29,392 bases of DNA from a virus: positions 1 through 29,392 of the IMG/VR virus record IMGVR_UViG_3300028008_001548. One strand, written 5' to 3'. Position 1 is the first letter of the stretch; each line of letters starts with the position of its first letter. The position numbers and the translations under genes are program-made. The notes under the pieces are model-generated. The model did not search any database and was not told where the DNA came from. It was given only the letters and a program-made list of their open reading frames with translations. This document shows, one piece after another, positions 1-8,333 of this stretch.

Positions 1-409
1 ATGTTAACCCTAGTCCGGCTCCACCCAATAATATTTTTACATCTGGAAAATGTTTCTTTATATATTCACATACAATTTGTGTACACCAGCGACTGACTTT
101 TGTGAATACACTTAATCCTATCCAAGTTGGGTTGTGTAGTTTTATCTGTTCGTGAAATACTTTTTCTAATTCACTTTTGATTAAAACAAAAATTGGTTCA
201 TCTGCTTCAACAGTATAGTCTGGAGAACTAAGTAGTGCAGCAATGACATCGTTCCATTGATCCTTTACTCTATTAAAAAAGATTACATTAGTGTCAACTG
301 CTTCTGCTATGACGTTACTATCTGTTAACTGACCTTTCAAATGAAAAGGAGCAGGAGCAGGCATTTCAACGTCCATTAATGGAACACTGCATAATAAAAT
401 ATTAACCAT
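1..409 (-). CDS. Cobalamin-binding radical SAM protein, N-terminal part (3' end off the window)
   Basis: The reading frame starts with ATG at 409, directly after the TAG of the upstream radical SAM gene, and stays open to the window edge, giving 136 visible residues. The N-terminus (MVNILLCSVPL) is the first strand of a Rossmann-like fold. Residues near 95-135 (WIGLSVFTKVSRWC, then IKKHFPDVKILLGGAGLG) match the usual end of a B12-binding domain in B12 radical SAM enzymes: IGLSvft, a helix, then hPdvkIvlGG. The CxxxCxxC cluster motif would lie further downstream and is not in the window, so the radical SAM assignment rests on the B12-like domain and on position after five radical SAM genes. 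Such enzymes often methylate unactivated carbons or rearrange substrates; the substrate here is unknown. Confidence 0.72.
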   Translation of the reverse strand, partial: MVNILLCSVPLMDVEMPAPAPFHLKGQLTDSNVIAEAVDTNVIFFNRVKDQWNDVIAALLSSPDYTVEADEPIFVLIKSELEKVFHEQIKLHNPTWIGLSVFTKVSRWCTQIVCEYIKKHFPDVKILLGGAGLGLT

Positions 410-1630
410 CTATATTTCTAACCACAGTTCAGGAAAGGTACTTACAAAGTCTTCTTTGCGATACTTGTCAGCACGTGAGCATTCTTCTTCAAAGTCTTCC
501 CAATGTTCATCATGCAAGTCTTCACTATTCATAAACGCAGTTATTTTTTCAAAATGATCTATATTAGTTTTACAACTCTTATCCGTTGCATACTCCCAAT
601 CGCCTATGTCTATACTCTTAGAATTCAATAGTTTATCAGTTATCCAATCCTTAGTATGTTTAGGCAACGCCTTTACATTATAATAAAGCGGCTCATGACA
701 ATAACCAAAATCAATTAATTCAATATACTGTCTTAAATTCTTATCCCAATACTCTACTAGCTCGGGTAGATAAGCAACATTTAATAAACTAACTGTAGTC
801 CATACTTTGTTTTTAATTACATCTCTGTTAATTGCCTTGTTCCAAAGTTTTACATTTTCAATTACATTATCAAATTTAGCTGGATGTCTTTGATAATTAA
901 AACGTTCGTGTATGTCATCTATGCTCCAATGAAATAATACCATTTTAAAATGATTTAACTTTTCAGCTACGTCTTGTTTAAAATAAGTACCATTGGTATT
1001 AAATATTAATTCTATATGTTCAGCGTGTCCACTTTCTATGCATGTATCTAGTAGTTCATAGAATGGTGGAATCATAAAAGTTTCTCCACCATACACACAT
1101 ATCTGTTTTATATTTGGTAACCATTTATCTAGTGTTTCTTTGTTTCCTGTAATTACACTGTCGTTGCGTTTATGTTTAACAAGACTTTTATCAAAGAAGT
1201 TCCACTGCTTAGAGGTTTCTTTATGTGCTTCAGTAGTCCATTGACTACTTATATAAGGATTACATATTCTACATTTGATATTACAATGACTTCCTAATTT
1301 TAAATCTAATAGTGTTGGGTGTGGATCGTTAAGTTCTTCGTTGGTAAGCTCTCTACTCATATTTAATCGTAGACTTTCTATACCAGCTGCTTCTTCTTTC
1401 CAACAATTAGCACATTCGGCTGGCTTCTCGTTGTTTAAGAATTTGCGTCTTAGTTCGTGTAAACTATCACTGTCCCATGCTTCTTTAAATCCAGCTTCAG
1501 GAAATTTAAGCACATCTTGGTCGTCATTGTGATATTGTTTACCCACTTGCCTACAACACGCTCTATATGTTCCATCAGTTTGGATTTCTATTTGTGTCCA
1601 TGGTAAACTACAAAAGTTATTGGTACTCAT
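410..1630 (-). CDS. Radical SAM protein with N-terminal twitch-type cysteine domain
   Basis: A 406-residue protein. The N-terminal domain carries C7, the pair C25-C26 and C73xxC76 followed by W77, probably binding an auxiliary iron-sulfur cluster. The radical SAM core follows, with C116xxxC120xxC123 (HCNIKCRIC) for the SAM-binding 4Fe-4S cluster and the SAM-contacting GGE at 181-183. The C-terminus ends with a TFPELW element that has counterparts in two sister genes (2762-4222 and 4215-5582). This architecture is known from N-terminal twitch radical SAM proteins, which I recall as frequent in marine phages; twitch and SPASM enzymes often modify peptides, but no substrate is known here. The start overlaps the upstream gene by 14 bases, which suggests translational coupling. 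Confidence 0.9.
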   Translation of the reverse strand: MSTNNFCSLPWTQIEIQTDGTYRACCRQVGKQYHNDDQDVLKFPEAGFKEAWDSDSLHELRRKFLNNEKPAECANCWKEEAAGIESLRLNMSRELTNEELNDPHPTLLDLKLGSHCNIKCRICNPYISSQWTTEAHKETSKQWNFFDKSLVKHKRNDSVITGNKETLDKWLPNIKQICVYGGETFMIPPFYELLDTCIESGHAEHIELIFNTNGTYFKQDVAEKLNHFKMVLFHWSIDDIHERFNYQRHPAKFDNVIENVKLWNKAINRDVIKNKVWTTVSLLNVAYLPELVEYWDKNLRQYIELIDFGYCHEPLYYNVKALPKHTKDWITDKLLNSKSIDIGDWEYATDKSCKTNIDHFEKITAFMNSEDLHDEHWEDFEEECSRADKYRKEDFVSTFPELWLEI

Positions 1631-2765
1631 TTTTGCACCGTTCTGTTCTACTTCCCATCTGTATCATCTCGTCAGTTGTATAATCTATTAGCAATGTATT
1701 ACCTTGCCTATCTTTTTTAATACCTTGCTTTGCTTGTTGTATTAATTCGTTTGTTCGCAACGGCATAAATGTATGTGTACAATAATTTAAAAATTCCGGG
1801 CATGCATTTATAATATCTTTTTCTAGTTGTATTGCTTCGTCCATCCTGCCAGGCATTACCATAAAGTAAACTTCCATGTGACCTCTATGCAATCCTTGAG
1901 CATCTCGTTCTTGTTTTTCTTTACATATGCCATCTATTATATTAGATATCTTTTCTTCGTATCTATCTATGTATTCAAAATGTATACTAATGTTTAAGTC
2001 ACTGTAGCGAACTAGCTCTCTATAATATGCAGGCAATCTGCTACCATTACTGTGCGTACTTAGTTTGTGTCCATCATCATAAATCATTTTTGCAAACTCT
2101 ATATAGTGTTTGTGTACAGTTGGTTCCCCTCCGCTTACAACAAAATTTGCCTTGCCATCCAAAAGAAATTTTTGTTTAATTAGTTGATATGCATCATTTA
2201 ACTGATCCCAATTTTTCTTTTTTTCAGTATTGTTATGTACTTCACTTGGACAATAACTACAGTTAAAGTTACAACGTCTGCCTAGTTCCCAGAACACTTG
2301 CTTGTACCCACCTAGGTGTGTTCTTTCTACTGCTGCATTATTATTATTTCCCAACGCATTCGGTCCAAGATTATATTTTTGATCTGCTGGCTGTTGCTTT
2401 AATTTAAGAAGATATTCTTTGTTTCCTATTTTTGGATTGTATTTGGGAATGAATATATCAGATCCACAACTGCAAGCTGAGATATTACAATCTATCCATT
2501 GGTCGGGTATAACAAGATAACCGTCATACACATTGCCTAGTGTTCCTGTAAAGACTTTATTAATCTTAGTTCCAGCACCACAACTAGCTAACTGTACATA
2601 TCCATCAAAGTCGATATTAATATTTTCAACGCCGGCTCCACACTTCCATCCTGAAAAATTATTAATACGCTTTGCAACAACTTCTTCTGTACTTAAATCA
2701 CTAAAGTGTCTTTGTCCATCATAAACACGAACTGGGCGACCAACTGTAAAATCATTATCTATCAT
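1617..2765 (-). CDS. Radical SAM protein with an N-terminal SPASM-like domain (permuted order)
   Basis: A 382-residue protein. The radical SAM core is in the C-terminal half: C165xxxC169xxC172 (RRCNFNCSYCPS) and SGGEP around 211-215, followed by a THSNGS strand. The first 100 residues hold a cysteine-rich auxiliary domain with C42, C62, C93, C98 and C100 around the stretch AGVENINIDFDG. The same domain, with nearly the same cysteine spacing, sits at the C-terminus of the protein encoded at 5582-6586, so the domain order differs between the two. It probably binds an extra iron-sulfur cluster. The gene overlaps the preceding one by 4 bases (ATGA) and the next by 14. The substrate is unknown. 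Confidence 0.88.
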   Translation of the reverse strand: MIDNDFTVGRPVRVYDGQRHFSDLSTEEVVAKRINNFSGWKCGAGVENINIDFDGYVQLASCGAGTKINKVFTGTLGNVYDGYLVIPDQWIDCNISACSCGSDIFIPKYNPKIGNKEYLLKLKQQPADQKYNLGPNALGNNNNAAVERTHLGGYKQVFWELGRRCNFNCSYCPSEVHNNTEKKKNWDQLNDAYQLIKQKFLLDGKANFVVSGGEPTVHKHYIEFAKMIYDDGHKLSTHSNGSRLPAYYRELVRYSDLNISIHFEYIDRYEEKISNIIDGICKEKQERDAQGLHRGHMEVYFMVMPGRMDEAIQLEKDIINACPEFLNYCTHTFMPLRTNELIQQAKQGIKKDRQGNTLLIDYTTDEMIQMGSRTERCKNEYQ

Positions 2766-4222
2766 ATGTTATGTATCTCCTCCCACTTAGCGTTTGATGT
2801 TTCTTGTACTATATTCCAAAACTCCGACATCTCTGGAAAAATATTTCTGCAATCAGTATTTTTTCTCAAATCAAGATTGTTTATAAACTTACATAATTTT
2901 TCATATTGTAATGTTGTTCCTGTTTGCGTACACTTAATAGTTGACAAGAAATTAATATATGCAGGCCATGTTGCATATGGATCATTTATATCCTGTGGGG
3001 TTCTAGTCTTGAGAATGTTTATACTCTCATTGATATAATTCATATAACTAGCTGGCAGCATTTCAACTCTATAATGGTCTGGGTCATTAACAACATTGGG
3101 TTTTAAAAATAAAGGTTTACCATATGTATCATATAGCTCAACACACCAGCGTAAGAAATCAGGCATACTGCTTATGCATAAATTGTTTATACTAGTTTGA
3201 AATCCTATTTGCAAGTCAGGAAGATCTAATTTTAGATATTCTCTAATGTTCTTTTCAAATCTATCCCACACTAGATTCATTCTAATATATTCTGCACGTT
3301 CTTTATAAGACTCAATACTTACACTAATTTCTACAGTAAAAAGTTCACATAGCCTTGGCAATCTATCTATAAACTTTTTAAAATAAGCTTCTCTAGTATT
3401 TCCATTTGTAACAAACCAAAGCAGTGGCTTACCTGGGTGAAATGATTTTTTATTAGCATGATCCCAATATCCACTGTGTGGTCGTTTGTCAACGGGAATG
3501 CTTTCCATTATATTACACAAGTTATCAAGGAACTGAGGTAGCCTAGGATTATTTATTGGCTCGCCACCTAATATACCCAACCGAAGATGATGATTAGGAT
3601 CATCTGATTGTGATAAATTAGTATTCAACCATTTCCAAAACTCACTGTTAAAGTTTTCTAAATTTTGATCATTTACTTGTACTTTTAATTTATTGTGTTC
3701 GTCCTTAGTAAAGTCCCAATCAGGATTAATACCCATTGCCCATAGATCAGTATTTGCATTTGCCCAAGTACTACTAAAGTATGGACTACAATATAAACAA
3801 CTCATGTCACAATGATTACTAAGATTTACTTCTAACATGTATGGCTTTGTGCTTCGAAGTATTGGATGTTCTATAGTAATATCTTTAATTAGTGTTTCCT
3901 CTAATGTAAGTTTGTTTATAACTTTATCATCTTGTATATCCCATCCAGTAGGAGCATTATATATTCTTGGACTCTGTACGCCTTGGTCTTCTAGTAACCA
4001 ACATGTTTCGCAACTAGAATGTCTTTGTCCTTTGAGCATTTCTAATCTACGCTCAAGCTGATATGAATCATTAAGAAAGTAATCTTCTTTAAGATTTGAT
4101 AATTGACTGACATCTTGATCTTTTAGTTTTGTTCTGCAACAAGTTCTTGCTTGATTCTTTCCAAAATCAATTACACTATATCCCCAACGGTGTGTACACA
4201 AAGAACGCTTATGGTTACTCAT
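2762..4222 (-). CDS. Radical SAM protein with N-terminal twitch-type cysteine domain
   Basis: A 486-residue protein, the longest of the radical SAM set. The N-terminal domain has C9, C28-C29 and C71xxC74-W75, the same layout as in its sisters at 410-1630 and 4215-5582. The radical SAM motif is C138xxxC142xxC145 (HCDMSCLYC), and GGEP lies at 219-222. The C-terminal region shows the shared ending (IFPEMSEFW). Extra length compared with the sisters lies mainly between the core cysteines and GGE and just after GGE. It overlaps the gene before it by 8 bases and the gene after it by 4, so all are probably translated from one message. Catalytic residues look intact; the reaction is unknown. Confidence 0.9.
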   Translation of the reverse strand: MSNHKRSLCTHRWGYSVIDFGKNQARTCCRTKLKDQDVSQLSNLKEDYFLNDSYQLERRLEMLKGQRHSSCETCWLLEDQGVQSPRIYNAPTGWDIQDDKVINKLTLEETLIKDITIEHPILRSTKPYMLEVNLSNHCDMSCLYCSPYFSSTWANANTDLWAMGINPDWDFTKDEHNKLKVQVNDQNLENFNSEFWKWLNTNLSQSDDPNHHLRLGILGGEPINNPRLPQFLDNLCNIMESIPVDKRPHSGYWDHANKKSFHPGKPLLWFVTNGNTREAYFKKFIDRLPRLCELFTVEISVSIESYKERAEYIRMNLVWDRFEKNIREYLKLDLPDLQIGFQTSINNLCISSMPDFLRWCVELYDTYGKPLFLKPNVVNDPDHYRVEMLPASYMNYINESINILKTRTPQDINDPYATWPAYINFLSTIKCTQTGTTLQYEKLCKFINNLDLRKNTDCRNIFPEMSEFWNIVQETSNAKWEEIHNI

Positions 4223-5582
4223 AATCTTTTATTGCCTCGTATAAATCAGGTATGTTAGCTTCTAACGTTTGATTTCTAATACTGTCTAGTTTTTGTGTAT
4301 GTTGTAGGAAGCTATCTTTGTTAGTCCACTCTTTACCATCTGTTACTTCTGTTTCAATATCATCTGCTAGTGCAAAATCAATTACTCCTTGATATTTTTT
4401 TATAATATGTTGTGCTAATCCAATTTCTAAATTTTTATTACACCAATCAAATAGTTCATTGTACTTGTCTACAATTTTTTGCTTGTGTGCTTTAGGATAA
4501 TTTTGAACTGTTAAGAATCTAGGCCCATGACATATATGTAAAGCCATTACTGAGTCAAATGTACTAAACCTGTTAGTGTACCACTTTACCATATCTGGTA
4601 TTTGCATTACATTGTATATTGTAATAGTTGGTGCAATTGTAGCCGAGATGTTCGTATACTTTTTTGAAAGTTCATAAAATTTATTAATGTTACGCTCAAT
4701 GATTGGCCACTTGCTTGGAAATCTAATATAATCTTGTACATCGCCTAACCCATCAATACTCATTGTCATTCTGACACGTTTGAACTTGCTCCATATATCC
4801 CATGCATTGCGTGGAATAACAAACATGTTACTGTTGTATTCTAAATTAATATTTTTTGCATAATCATTGTCTATAGCATATTGTAAAATATTCCAATACT
4901 CTTTAATAACTGTAGGCTCGCCACCTGTCATGTATATGCGATCAATGTTATGCATATTGTCTTTTAGTTGTGCTACAAATGGTTCTTTATTCCAGTCACC
5001 AATCATACTAGAATATTTTTCTCCGTCTTTGGTAATGTCGTACTTGTCGTCATAGAAATCTATTTTAGCATTACCCATTTTAACCCAGTCATCTAGCCAT
5101 AAACTACTATCGCCCGGTCCACACATTCTGCATTTTTGATTACATTTGTTTCCTAGTCTTATATCAAAATATTTTAAAGGTACTTGTGCAATATCAATAG
5201 TACCATCATCGAGTGTATTTTCTTTACACATTTCTATGTCGCCAACATACTCTTTATTCATATATGTTCTTAGACTATCTAGTCCTAGCTTTTCAGTTTC
5301 CCAGCATTGTCTACATTCGGGATGTTGCTCACCTTTTAACATACTTGCTCGAATCTCTTTTAGTAAAGGAGCATTCCTAGTCTCTTGTATTGTACTGTTA
5401 TTAGCATTATATGTTTCGCCGTTTGGCCTAATAAGTTTTCCAAAGTTATACTCTGGTCCAGTTTTTTTGCCAAACACACACTCACAACAAACTCGGTACA
5501 TACCGTTGCTGGTAATAGCACTTTGTAAAAAAGGTTTAACACAAAATGTTCCCTTTTTATGTAATGGTATATTTTCATTCAT
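4215..5582 (-). CDS. Radical SAM protein with N-terminal twitch-type cysteine domain
   Basis: A 455-residue protein. The N-terminal domain has C14, C32-C33 (with an additional C35) and C90xxC93-W94, followed by a LDSLRTYMN helix resembling GIESLRLNM in the 410-1630 product. The core motif is C147xxxC151xxC154 (KCNQKCRMCGP), with TGGEP at 219-223. The C-terminus keeps the paralogue signature (IPDLYEAI). Its ATG shares one base with the stop of the gene at 5582-6586 (TAATG), a classic coupling arrangement. It is clearly a diverged paralogue of two neighbours rather than a recent duplicate, since alignable identity is limited to motifs. The substrate is not identifiable. Confidence 0.9.
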   Translation of the reverse strand: MNENIPLHKKGTFCVKPFLQSAITSNGMYRVCCECVFGKKTGPEYNFGKLIRPNGETYNANNSTIQETRNAPLLKEIRASMLKGEQHPECRQCWETEKLGLDSLRTYMNKEYVGDIEMCKENTLDDGTIDIAQVPLKYFDIRLGNKCNQKCRMCGPGDSSLWLDDWVKMGNAKIDFYDDKYDITKDGEKYSSMIGDWNKEPFVAQLKDNMHNIDRIYMTGGEPTVIKEYWNILQYAIDNDYAKNINLEYNSNMFVIPRNAWDIWSKFKRVRMTMSIDGLGDVQDYIRFPSKWPIIERNINKFYELSKKYTNISATIAPTITIYNVMQIPDMVKWYTNRFSTFDSVMALHICHGPRFLTVQNYPKAHKQKIVDKYNELFDWCNKNLEIGLAQHIIKKYQGVIDFALADDIETEVTDGKEWTNKDSFLQHTQKLDSIRNQTLEANIPDLYEAIKDYE

Positions 5583-6586
5583 TATTCTTCAATAACCTCA
5601 TATCTATGTTCTGGCAATACTTTTTTACACATAATATCAAAGTTACAATGACAGTAACTCTTATTACATGCTACTGGCTTGGTAGGAAATTTAATTTTAT
5701 CTGGTTCGTGTATATTACCAAATGTTCCTCCTACTCTGCACCAACCTCTCCATACTGTACCGTCAAAGTCCACAATGAACTGTTCGATGCCTGCCCAGCA
5801 ATCCCAACCTTTCCAGTTGTTATTGTTGTCTGCAATAAATCTATGTGCGGAACTGTTTTGTGATAATGCGTTAACAGTGTCGTGCATATCCATGCTGCCT
5901 CTGTATAACTTAAATTCTTTTGTGTGTTTTATTTTGCTACCATACAACTTCCATTGATCATCAAATATCTTTTGTTGTTCATCTGTGTATGGGAAACGTA
6001 CTTCACCAAAGTCTATTACCAAAGGCTGGAATGCCATGCTGATGTTTTCTACTTCCATACATAGCTTCTCACTTAATGCAATACCTTTGTTGAATAATTC
6101 TGGATCAGTGTGACCCATTACATTTACGTGTGTACGACAGTAGCCTGCCATTATCTTTACTACTTCAAAGAAGTGCTCAGCATCTGCATGCTCAGGATGA
6201 AAACTTAAACACACATGATCAAAGTTATCTTTATTCTTTTCCCACCAGCGTAATGTTCTACTACCGTTGCTGATAAATCCTACGTCATGTCCAATATCTT
6301 TAATGTATTGTACAGCTTTAATAAAGTCTTTCCATAGTGTAACTTCGCCACCAGTGAACTCAAAGTAAACTTTACGTGGTGCATAGTGTTTAGCAGTAGC
6401 GTCAATGAATCCTTGAACTACTGTAAAATCATTCCAACCAAAGCTGCCGTCGTTGAGTATGCTAGGACAATACGAACAACTGTAGTTGCACATATTTCCC
6501 AAGTTCCAATTTACTACAACCCAATCACTTGCTTCTTTGTGATGATGGTCAAGTATATTATAGAAGCCTTGTTCACCTAATGCCAT
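5582..6586 (-). CDS. Radical SAM protein with C-terminal SPASM-like domain
   Basis: A 334-residue protein and the first radical SAM gene of the cluster in transcription order. The core comes first: C33xxxC37xxC40 (MCNYSCSYCPS), TGGE at 78-81 and ISNGS at 105-109. The C-terminal domain has C263, C283, C317, C322, C324 and C330 around AGIEQFIVDFDG, which is likely to hold an auxiliary cluster. The same domain is N-terminal in the protein encoded at 1617-2765. The gene starts 3 bases after the glycosyltransferase-like gene at 6590-7576, tying the radical SAM block to the sugar-related block. This is the standard order for SPASM or twitch enzymes; the substrate is unknown. Confidence 0.9.
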   Translation of the reverse strand: MALGEQGFYNILDHHHKEASDWVVVNWNLGNMCNYSCSYCPSILNDGSFGWNDFTVVQGFIDATAKHYAPRKVYFEFTGGEVTLWKDFIKAVQYIKDIGHDVGFISNGSRTLRWWEKNKDNFDHVCLSFHPEHADAEHFFEVVKIMAGYCRTHVNVMGHTDPELFNKGIALSEKLCMEVENISMAFQPLVIDFGEVRFPYTDEQQKIFDDQWKLYGSKIKHTKEFKLYRGSMDMHDTVNALSQNSSAHRFIADNNNNWKGWDCWAGIEQFIVDFDGTVWRGWCRVGGTFGNIHEPDKIKFPTKPVACNKSYCHCNFDIMCKKVLPEHRYEVIEE

Positions 6587-6589
6587 ATC

Positions 6590-7576
6590 TTATTCTAATG
6601 TATCCTCAACCTGGTCTTCTCTAATTTGAGCTCCCATGCGGCTTGGATTAATATATACTTTCTTAAAAAATCTAGATCCTTCTTTTCCTAAGTCTGCAAT
6701 TTCTAAATCTAATTTAGATCTTAAATCGTAACCAAGTCTGTTACTTTCGTTTTGTAGTGTGTCGTAATTCCAACGCATACCTGTACGTGAACATAACTGA
6801 TCACTGTCAGCCTCAAAGTTAGGTAATACATTTTCTTTATAATATTTTGTAAGCCAATCAAAGTCTCGAACATTTCTCCAGTCCCAATCTTCTCTACCAA
6901 TGTTTGTCATGTGGCACCCAAGTCTTGCACCGTATATTGCCCACAGTCCATTCTCACTGTCGTCACCAACACTCATCCAAGTAAGCAGTCGCTTGTAGTT
7001 CTTATCGTGTACTTTTTCTTTTAGTTGTAATGGATCGATAACGTCTCCGTCAACTAATCCCATCTTAACTCCTTCACGGAAACCTGCACGCCAGGCTTGT
7101 AGTGGACTCGCATTATTCATTACATCGCAATATATGTTATTCATTTGCACATAGTTGATATTCCAACAGAAGTCTACTTGGGCTCGCTTGTCGCCCGCTG
7201 GTGCATTCTCATGTGTTTGCATTCCATATACTACTTCTTTTGGCCAACACTTAATGCCTCCGTTTCCGTATACTAATCCGTTCACTGTATTTTTTCCAGC
7301 CCAACTAATAACATCTGTGTTTTTTATTTTACTCATGTCTACTTCAACACCAAAGAAATCATCCTTGACAATGTTGTCTGCATCAATAGTAATAAATCTA
7401 TCTGTTTCTGCTAGGTCGGCTGCTGCCTTATGTGCTGCATCACTGCCAAACACACCGTGGCTTCTCTTTGCCCACGGTGCTTTATTAATTAAATCGTTAT
7501 AGTTTTCATCTGCATTTGGTTCATCATAGCTAATGAACACTATATCAAATTCATTAATACTTTCCATACTACTCAT
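6590..7576 (-). CDS. Glycosyltransferase-like protein (GT-A type fold)
   Basis: A 328-residue protein. It opens with FDIVFISYDEPNADENY, then KRSHGVFG, then FITIDADNIVKDDFF with a DxD motif at D65-A-D67. This is the nucleotide-sugar and metal-binding layout of a GT-A glycosyltransferase. I recall this N-terminal pattern from proteins of marine phages and bacteria, often annotated only as glycosyltransferase. The start is supported by AAGGAG with a 5-base spacer; the alternative Met4 would lie too far from it. The Shine-Dalgarno sequence overlaps the stop of the nitroreductase-like gene upstream. The C-terminal half (from about 190) is charged and unassigned. Sugar donor and acceptor are unknown. 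Confidence 0.72.
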   Translation of the reverse strand: MSSMESINEFDIVFISYDEPNADENYNDLINKAPWAKRSHGVFGSDAAHKAAADLAETDRFITIDADNIVKDDFFGVEVDMSKIKNTDVISWAGKNTVNGLVYGNGGIKCWPKEVVYGMQTHENAPAGDKRAQVDFCWNINYVQMNNIYCDVMNNASPLQAWRAGFREGVKMGLVDGDVIDPLQLKEKVHDKNYKRLLTWMSVGDDSENGLWAIYGARLGCHMTNIGREDWDWRNVRDFDWLTKYYKENVLPNFEADSDQLCSRTGMRWNYDTLQNESNRLGYDLRSKLDLEIADLGKEGSRFFKKVYINPSRMGAQIREDQVEDTLE

Positions 7577-7581
7577 AGTGT

Positions 7582-7587
7582 CTCCTT
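7582..7587 (-). promoter_or_regulatory. Shine-Dalgarno sequence choosing the start of the 6590-7576 gene
   Basis: AAGGAG on the minus strand lies 5 bases before the ATG at 7576. It would be 14 bases from the next in-frame ATG (Met4), so it supports Met1 as the start. It overlaps the stop codon of the upstream gene ending at 7586. Confidence 0.7.
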
Positions 7588-8332
7588 AAAATCCAACAGT
7601 TGAATCAACTGGTGTACGTAATTTTGTTCCGTTTATAAATTTATATTCTTTGCCTGCTTTACTAACCCATGTTTCCAGTTCACCTTCTGTTGGCGCTAGG
7701 CTATCTATTGCCTCTGGGCCAAAACTATTAGTAAGACCTGGGAAAAAACTAATATCATCCCAATTGCCTTGCTTTCCTGGATATGTGTTAATCATATTTT
7801 CTAGTTCAGTTCCAAATCTTTCTTTGATCATTTTTGTAAATGTTTCACATTTTTCTCGACCATTTCCTTCTGCATGCATTCCATGTGTACATCCAAATGT
7901 TGCAACGCTGTATCCCATATTTAATAATGTAGAAAGTATTGCTCCGGCAACAAAGCCTTCACTTCTATCTGCTAAATGATTTTGATCTTCTGCTGATTTT
8001 CCTTCTTCTGGATTAGCCCAAGGTGTTGAAGTTCTAACACATACAAGTACTGCTGGTGCTTGTACAACTGCAAGCATGTGTTCTTTGTCATCACCGTGTT
8101 CTTCCTTATTAGTCATGTAATATATATTATCAGCTAGCCATGTACGCATCTTCATGTCTTCATCGCCTTGGCCTAAATACATCCAAAAATGAGATTTAAT
8201 ACTACATTGAGTAGGAACGTGATTTATTACTGTTGCTAAATATTCGACATCTTCATCTGGTATTGGACCTGTGTCTGAAAATAATCTTGTTGTGTGTCTA
8301 TTTTCCCATACAAGGGGATTTAATTTATTCAT
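7586..8332 (-). CDS. Nitroreductase-like flavoprotein
   Basis: A 248-residue protein resembling the nitroreductase (FMN-dependent, NAD(P)H-using) fold. The N-terminus has RHTTRLF at 12-18, matching the family's RRSxRxF element that contacts the FMN phosphate. Next come PIPDEDVEYLATVINHVPTQ (the I..e.l..il..a..aPs pattern) and SHFWMYL. At about 125-148, GFVAGAILSTLLNMGYSVATFGC matches the family's central helix and glycine region. An AGGAG sequence 9 bases upstream supports the start. Nitroreductase-fold enzymes reduce nitro groups, quinones or cyclic imines, or dehydrogenate azoline rings in peptide natural products. Which of these applies is not visible. Its position between sugar-transfer and radical SAM genes suggests a redox step in the same pathway. 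Confidence 0.65.
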   Translation of the reverse strand: MNKLNPLVWENRHTTRLFSDTGPIPDEDVEYLATVINHVPTQCSIKSHFWMYLGQGDEDMKMRTWLADNIYYMTNKEEHGDDKEHMLAVVQAPAVLVCVRTSTPWANPEEGKSAEDQNHLADRSEGFVAGAILSTLLNMGYSVATFGCTHGMHAEGNGREKCETFTKMIKERFGTELENMINTYPGKQGNWDDISFFPGLTNSFGPEAIDSLAPTEGELETWVSKAGKEYKFINGTKLRTPVDSTVGF

Positions 8333-8333
8333 C

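Noticed and set aside
5146-5595. A 149-codon open frame on the plus strand
   Set aside because: It lies opposite a radical SAM gene with intact motifs, its product is low-complexity and hydrophobic or serine-rich, and no gene of the window is on that strand.
7586-8332. Calling a specific azoline dehydrogenase or nitro-drug reductase
   Set aside because: Only the general nitroreductase-like fold pattern is visible; nothing in the sequence selects a substrate.
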